The position numbers were made by a program, and so were the translations under genes. This document shows positions 60,101 through 64,000 of a stretch of 64,000 nt of DNA, piece by piece. Source of the DNA: an uncultured Paracoccaceae bacterium (lineage in GTDB: Bacteria > Pseudomonadota > Alphaproteobacteria > Rhodobacterales > Rhodobacteraceae); assembly GCA_958439195.1 (NCBI GenBank), contig OY288149.1, positions 62,001-126,000 on the forward strand, given 5' to 3'. The first letter of the stretch is position 1, and every line of letters starts with the position of its first letter. The notes beneath the pieces were generated by a model. It searched no databases. It worked only from the letters and a program-made list of their open reading frames with translations, and had not been told where the DNA came from.

Positions 60101-60256
60101 CGCACGGTGTTGGGGCGTTAAGGTTAACATCTGGAAAGGGGTTTGGGTGAGTCTGTGCGTTTTTGCGCAGGGGGTTTGTGGAGGTGGTTTTGAGGGTATG
60201 GGGACTTTGGGGGTGGTTGGGAGAGGGTGATCCGGGCAGGGCGGGCGGGGGGGCGG

Positions 60257-60649
60257 TCAGGACAGATAGGCCTCGCATGACCGCAGGAGCGTTTCCGCCC
60301 GCTTGGCGGCGCGGGTTTGGTCGGGGGCGGGGCCGTGGCGGGATTGGCCCAAGAGGGCGGCGTGGGCGGCCTTTGCCTCGACCCGCCAGGCCATGACCTG
60401 CACCTCTTGCCCCGGCGGGGTGAGGGAGGCCACCACATCCAGCACCAATTCCCGCCGCGCCTGCGTGATTTCCGACGCGGGACCATCGACAAGCCATTGA
60501 TGTTCCATCAGCGCCGACATGCGCCCCGCGCAGGTGGCAAAGAAGTGGAGGGGATCATCAGGAATGTCGGTGTCGGCCCGCACCCCCGGCGAGGCGGCAA
60601 GCGCGCCGATGAGCGCGGGGACGAGGCATAATGTTTTCAAATCGCCCAT
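60257..60649 (-). CDS. hypothetical exported protein
   Basis: A 130-residue protein with a signal peptide (MGDLKTLCLVPALIGALAASPGVRA). The mature part has FFATCAGRMSALMEHQWLVDGPASEITQARRELVLDVVASL and a second Cys near the C-terminus (LLRSCEAYLS), so one disulfide is possible. I do not recognise a family. The ATG at 60649 is the likeliest start; the frame is open for 64 more codons upstream, without a signal. Convergent with the FMN reductase gene and divergent from the pseudouridine synthase gene. Confidence 0.65.
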   Translation of the reverse strand: MGDLKTLCLVPALIGALAASPGVRADTDIPDDPLHFFATCAGRMSALMEHQWLVDGPASEITQARRELVLDVVASLTPPGQEVQVMAWRVEAKAAHAALLGQSRHGPAPDQTRAAKRAETLLRSCEAYLS

Positions 60650-60825
60650 GATCTGAGCATGAAGGTGATTTTTATGGTTATCAAGTGGGCGGTTTGTGAA
60701 TCGATGAGATGGCGTGACGGATTGGTCGCCTTGTCGCGGTGAAACCTTGGCGCTACAGGGCTGAGCCAAGGGTAGGTCTGGGTCTGCTGCGTGGGCGCGG
60801 CGGGCGGCTGGGGAAAAGGGACGAC

Positions 60826-61566
60826 ATGGCCAAGGTTCCAACCGCGCGGATCGACAAGCTGCTGTCTTCGATGGGCTATGGGTCGCGCAGCGAGATGGCG
60901 CGGCTGGGCAAGGCAGGGGGCATCACGCTGGACGGGGCCGAGGTGGCGGATGTGGCGCGGCGTATTCCCGTTACGCCCGATCTGCCCCTGCGGATGCGGG
61001 TGGATGATGAGGCGCTGGATCCTGTGGCGGGGCTGGTCATCCTGTTGAACAAGCCCCTGGGGATGACCTGTTCGCACAAGGAAGAGGGGCCGCTGGTCTA
61101 TGACATTCTGCCGCGGCGCTGGCGGCGGCGCGATCCGGCGATTTCAACTGTCGGGCGGTTGGACAAGCAGACATCGGGGCTGCTGTTGTTGACCGATGAT
61201 GGCGATTTGCTGCACCGGATCATCAGCCCCCGGCGGCATGTCAAAAAGACCTATCGCGCCAGGCTGGCCCGGCCTTTGACGGGGGCGGAGGCGGCGGTGT
61301 TCGCATCCGGTGATTTGCGGCTGGAGGGGGATGACAAGCCCCTGGCCCCGGCGGAATTGCGGGTTCTGTCAGGGACCGAGGCGTTATTGACGGTGACGGA
61401 GGGCCGCTATCATCAGGTGCGGCGCATGTTCGCGGCCACCGGCAACCATGTGGAGGCGTTGCACCGCGAAAGGCTGGGCGGTCTGACCTTGCCCGAGGGT
61501 ATGGCACCGGGGGAATGGCGCCTGCTTACGCCAGCCGAGGTTGCGCAGGTTTTTGATCCGGGCTGA
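60826..61566 (+). CDS. rRNA pseudouridine synthase (RsuA/RluE family)
   Basis: A 246-residue RsuA-family enzyme. An N-terminal S4 RNA-binding domain (RIDKLLSSMGYGSRSEMARLGKAGGITLDG) is followed by the catalytic motif ISTVGRLDKQTSGLLLLTDDGDLLH (Asp near residue 110) and the ending GRYHQVRRMFAATGNHVEALHRERLGGL. It converts a specific uridine in 16S or 23S rRNA to pseudouridine. The Gly-Arg-Leu-Asp block is conserved. ATG 60826 has AAAAGGGAC upstream and matches the domain start. Confidence 0.92.
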   Translation: MAKVPTARIDKLLSSMGYGSRSEMARLGKAGGITLDGAEVADVARRIPVTPDLPLRMRVDDEALDPVAGLVILLNKPLGMTCSHKEEGPLVYDILPRRWRRRDPAISTVGRLDKQTSGLLLLTDDGDLLHRIISPRRHVKKTYRARLARPLTGAEAAVFASGDLRLEGDDKPLAPAELRVLSGTEALLTVTEGRYHQVRRMFAATGNHVEALHRERLGGLTLPEGMAPGEWRLLTPAEVAQVFDPG

Positions 61567-61635
61567 GTCCGACCCGAGTCCAACCTGAGTGCGGCTTTGG
61601 GGTGCGGTTTTCCCCGGCGCGCAGCGTGGGCGGTT

Positions 61636-61656
61636 CCCCGCCCTGATTGGGCGGGG
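61636..61656. terminator. hairpin between pseudouridine synthase and cobS genes
   Basis: CCCCGCCC-TGATT-GGGCGGGG, a perfect 8-bp stem in the 97-base gap between convergent genes. A G-run follows on the forward strand and no T-run on either side, so termination is likely but not certain. Nothing else is seen in the gap. Confidence 0.6.
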
Positions 61657-61663
61657 GGGGGCG

Positions 61664-62650
61664 TTATTTCATCGCCATGCTGGCGGCGCTTTCGGGGAGT
61701 TCCTCACCAAAGCAGCGCTGGTAGAATTCGGCGACGGTCTGCCGTTCCAGTTCATCGCATTTGTTCAGGAAGGACAGACGGAACGCGTAGCCGACATTAC
61801 GGAAAATCTCGGCGTTTTGCGCCCAGTTCAGGACGGTGCGGGGCGACATGACGGTGGAGAGATCGCCGTTCATGAAGGCGGTTCGTGTCAGGTCGGCCAC
61901 GGTAACCATCTGGCTGATGGTCTTGCGGCCTTTTTCGGTGTTGTAATGCGGGGATTTCGCCAGAACGATGGCGGCCTCGGCGTCATGCGACAGGTAGTTC
62001 AGCGTGGCCACAAGCGACCAGCGGTCCATCTGGGCCTGGTTGATCTGTTGCGTGCCGTGATAAAGTCCGGTCGTATCACCCAGGCCCACAGTGTTTGCCG
62101 TGGCAAACAGGCGGAAGGACGGGTGGGGGGTGATGATTTCGTTCTGATCCAGCAGCGTGAGTTTGCCGTCATGTTCCAGCACGCGCTGGATGACGAACAT
62201 CACATCGGCGCGGCCGGCGTCGTATTCATCAAACACGATGGCCACGGGGTTACGCAGCGCCCAAGGCAGGATGCCTTCGTGGAATTCGGTGACTTGCTTG
62301 CCATCGCGCAGCTTGATCGCGTCCTTGCCGATAAGGTCGATCCGGGAGATGTGGCTGTCGAGGTTGACGCGCACGCAGGGCCAGTTCAGGCGGGCGGCGA
62401 CCTGTTCAATATGGGTGGATTTGCCGGTGCCGTGATAGCCCTGGATCATCACGCGGCGGTTGTAGGCAAAGCCTGCAAGGATGGCGAGCGTGGTGTCGGG
62501 GTCGAATTTATAGGTGGGGTCGATGTCGGGCACGCGATCGGTGCGGTCAGCGAAGCCCTTCACCTTCATCTCGGTGTCGATCCCGAAAACATCCCGGACC
62601 GAGATTTCTTCGGTGGGTTTCATCACAGTGTCCAGCATACCGTCCGCCAT
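61664..62650 (-). CDS. cobS: aerobic cobaltochelatase subunit CobS
   Basis: A 328-residue AAA+ ATPase of the CobS/MoxR kind. Walker A is QGYHGTGKSTHIEQVAARL near residue 75, Walker B IVFDEYDAGRADVMFVIQ near residue 140, and sensor-like RLFATANTVGLGD near residue 180. It works with CobT and CobN to insert Co2+ into hydrogenobyrinic acid a,c-diamide. The N-terminal DVFGIDTEMKVKGF segment is typical. The J-domain gene at the right edge is a usual neighbour of cobS in this family. Confidence 0.95.
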   Translation of the reverse strand: MADGMLDTVMKPTEEISVRDVFGIDTEMKVKGFADRTDRVPDIDPTYKFDPDTTLAILAGFAYNRRVMIQGYHGTGKSTHIEQVAARLNWPCVRVNLDSHISRIDLIGKDAIKLRDGKQVTEFHEGILPWALRNPVAIVFDEYDAGRADVMFVIQRVLEHDGKLTLLDQNEIITPHPSFRLFATANTVGLGDTTGLYHGTQQINQAQMDRWSLVATLNYLSHDAEAAIVLAKSPHYNTEKGRKTISQMVTVADLTRTAFMNGDLSTVMSPRTVLNWAQNAEIFRNVGYAFRLSFLNKCDELERQTVAEFYQRCFGEELPESAASMAMK

Positions 62651-62866
62651 CTTTTCGCGTCATGCCCTGATCCGGGCGTCATGGGATGTGTGGAACATAT
62701 CGCGGGGGGCTGCAAGGGGAAGGGCGGGAATCTGCGGGGTTCGGGCGAGGGTTCGGACGGGTGGAAACGCAATCACGTGATCGGGTGAAACCTTGGGGGG
62801 CGTGGGGGCGTAGTGTCTGGCACAATGGCCCGCATCCAAGGCCAGCATACAAAGGAGACTTTCCCG

Positions 62867-63349
62867 ATGCACCGCCGCCACCTTCTGCGCCTGACCGCGC
62901 TTGCCGCCCTGTTCCCCGTTCTGCGCCCAATGGTTGGCCCCGTCGGCGCGGCCGAGGGGAATTTCCCCTTTGCCCTGACCGATGCGGAATGGCGGGCCAG
63001 ACTGACGCCGCTGCAATATGCGGTGCTGCGCGAGGAAGATACCGAACGGGCCGGGACCAGCCCGCTGGACAAGGAAACGCGGGCGGGGATCTATCATTGC
63101 GCGGGTTGCGATCAGGCGGCCTATGCGTCGGACCACAAATATGACAGCGGCACGGGGTGGCCCAGCTTTTGGCAATCCTTGCCGGGAACGATCGGCACCA
63201 AAGAGGATAACAGCCTGTTCGCCACACGGACCGAGGTGCATTGCATCAATTGTGGCGGGCATTTCGGCCATATCTTCGACGATGGCCCCCAGCCCACGGG
63301 GATGCGCCATTGCCTGAACGGTGCGGCGCTGACGTTCAGGGCAGCATGA
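62867..63349 (+). CDS. msrB: exported peptide methionine-R-sulfoxide reductase (MsrB)
   Basis: A 160-residue MsrB with a probable twin-arginine or Sec leader (MHRRHLLRLTALAALFPVLRP, cut near GAAEG). The MsrB domain has the zinc ligands YHCAGCDQA and HCINCGGHFGH, SGTGWPSFWQ, and the catalytic Cys in GMRHCLNGAAL. It repairs methionine-R-sulfoxide, here outside the cytoplasm. ATG 62867 follows AAAGGAG. An upstream start at 62813 would remove the leader's position at the N-terminus. Confidence 0.88.
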   Translation: MHRRHLLRLTALAALFPVLRPMVGPVGAAEGNFPFALTDAEWRARLTPLQYAVLREEDTERAGTSPLDKETRAGIYHCAGCDQAAYASDHKYDSGTGWPSFWQSLPGTIGTKEDNSLFATRTEVHCINCGGHFGHIFDDGPQPTGMRHCLNGAALTFRAA

Positions 63350-63417
63350 TCCGGGTATCTTGAACCAGGGGCGCAGGCGGGCCAGATAGGGGCAAGCCTG
63401 ACCCCGGAGCCGCATTC

Positions 63418-63840
63418 ATGACCCTGCGCCATCGCCTGACCCTTGTGCTGCCGCTGGCCTTGCTGATGGCGGCGGCGGTGGCGCGGGCGGAACTGGGGGC
63501 GGATACCGAAGCCTCGGTTCTGTTCACGCCCGCCTTCCCGCGCGCGTTGCCGATAGCGGCGGTTGCCGCCTGGCTGGTGGCGCCTTGGTTTGGGAGGCCG
63601 GGATGGGCGGGGTGGTTGCGCGCGGCGGGGGTGTCGCTTCTGGTGCTGATCGTGGCCGCATTGGCGGCGGCGCTGATCCTGCCTGTGCCGCGCCCGGATG
63701 CGGGGCCGTTCGCACTCTTGCTGCCGATGACGGCATATCCGCTGGCCTGGGGATCGGCGGTGTTCGGTTTCGCGGCTTCCCATCTTCTGGCGTTGCGCCA
63801 GCGGGGCAGGGAGCGACACCTCGATCAGCCGCGCCCCTGA
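63418..63840 (+). CDS. hypothetical membrane protein
   Basis: A 140-residue protein with a hydrophobic N-terminus (LTLVLPLALLMAAAVARA, possible signal or TM) and three further hydrophobic stretches (around residues 43-57, 70-90 and 97-125). No family is recognised. It lies between msrB and the convergent J-domain gene, one base from that gene's stop. Base composition matches the surroundings, so it is probably real but species- or family-specific. Confidence 0.6.
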   Translation: MTLRHRLTLVLPLALLMAAAVARAELGADTEASVLFTPAFPRALPIAAVAAWLVAPWFGRPGWAGWLRAAGVSLLVLIVAALAAALILPVPRPDAGPFALLLPMTAYPLAWGSAVFGFAASHLLALRQRGRERHLDQPRP

Positions 63841-64000
63841 TCAGTCACGGAAATAGCGGCTGTCTTTGATCTGATCCCAGGCCCAGACCACTTCTTGCAA
63901 GCGGTCCTCGTCAGACCGGTCGCCACCGTTCATGTCGGGATGCAGATCCTTGACCAGCGATTTATAGGCCTTGCGGATTTCCGCCTTGGTCATGCTGTCA
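63841..64000 (-). CDS. DnaJ-domain protein, C-terminal part only
   Basis: The frame runs off the right edge; about 52 codons are visible. They encode the end of a J domain, KAEIRKAYKSLVKDLHPDMNGGDRSDEDRLQEVVWAWD, with the invariant HPD, ending DSRYFRD before TGA. J-domain proteins stimulate Hsp70 ATPases. J-domain genes near cobS are a common Rhodobacteraceae arrangement. The N-terminal part and any other domain are outside the window. Confidence 0.9.
   Translation of the reverse strand, partial: DSMTKAEIRKAYKSLVKDLHPDMNGGDRSDEDRLQEVVWAWDQIKDSRYFRD

Larger units (their letters stand above)
59943..60256. other. 314-base convergent intergenic region
   Basis: Between the FMN reductase gene and the reverse gene at 60257. 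It holds the terminator at 59968-60003, copy B of the 59-bp element at 60042-60100, and GTTAAGGTTAAC at 60117-60128. The rest (60130-60256) is G-rich and T-rich with no reading frame I would call. Confidence 0.6.

Noticed and set aside
61589..62788. A 399-codon forward open frame
   Set aside because: Antisense to cobS, which has intact Walker motifs.

Overview
The window looks like chromosomal DNA of a Rhodobacteraceae-type alphaproteobacterium. It is GC-rich and tightly packed with start/stop overlaps of the ATGA kind. It carries the family's housekeeping neighbourhoods (purM-purN, rnd, sufE, cobT/cobS followed by a DnaJ-like gene, and a 62-residue membrane protein). The species assignment is an inference from gene content. 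I see no insertion sequence, prophage, CRISPR array or replication origin.

1-17.7 kb is an aromatic catabolic locus. A forward block holds a decarboxylase-like protein and a tripartite tricarboxylate transporter (tctC-tctB-tctA). Convergent to it is a 13-gene reverse operon. In transcription order it encodes an intradiol dioxygenase, a PcpA/LinE-type hydroquinone dioxygenase, an esterase, maleylacetate reductase, a Tat-exported binding protein, LivG, LivF, LivH, LivM, a Tat-exported SnoaL-like protein, a TfdB-like flavin hydroxylase, a hydroxyquinol-type 1,2-dioxygenase and a BKACE (DUF849) enzyme. A divergent LysR gene sits at its head. Read together, the genes suggest hydroxylated aromatic -> hydroxyquinol -> maleylacetate -> 3-oxoadipate. 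BKACE could then replace the usual CoA-transferase/thiolase pair by giving succinyl-CoA plus acetoacetate. This last step is the most attractive hypothesis in the window.

17.7-28.4 kb is a complete L-rhamnose locus in the rhizobial arrangement: rhaD-rhaA one way, rhaR-S-T-P-Q-U-K the other. The divergent region has three direct repeats at exact 10-bp spacing plus one inverted copy. Two perfect palindromes lie between the ATPase and first permease genes.

28.4-31.4 kb encodes a secreted vanadium-haloperoxidase-like PAP2 protein overlapping a secreted FG-GAP/ASPIC-UnbV protein. 31.6-37.5 kb is a two-component flavin monooxygenase cluster (ALDH, LLM monooxygenase, flavin reductase with an extra degenerate NUDIX-like domain, alpha/beta hydrolase, DUF1185) divergent from an FCD-type GntR regulator. 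I cannot name its substrate.

37.6-50.2 kb holds an RND efflux pair, a VOC protein, a PuuA/PuuB-like pair followed by a phosphoglycolate phosphatase, glutaryl-CoA dehydrogenase with a divergent LysR gene, and an FAD oxidoreductase fused to a cyclic-nucleotide-binding domain but lacking the thioredoxin-reductase dithiol. 50.3-64 kb is core genome: a CAU tRNA, purM/purN, rnd, sufE, aminopeptidase P, cobT, cobS, a pseudouridine synthase, an exported MsrB and the end of a J-domain protein.

A 59-bp intergenic element occurs twice in the window (31448-31506 and 60042-60100), both times in the same orientation between convergent genes.
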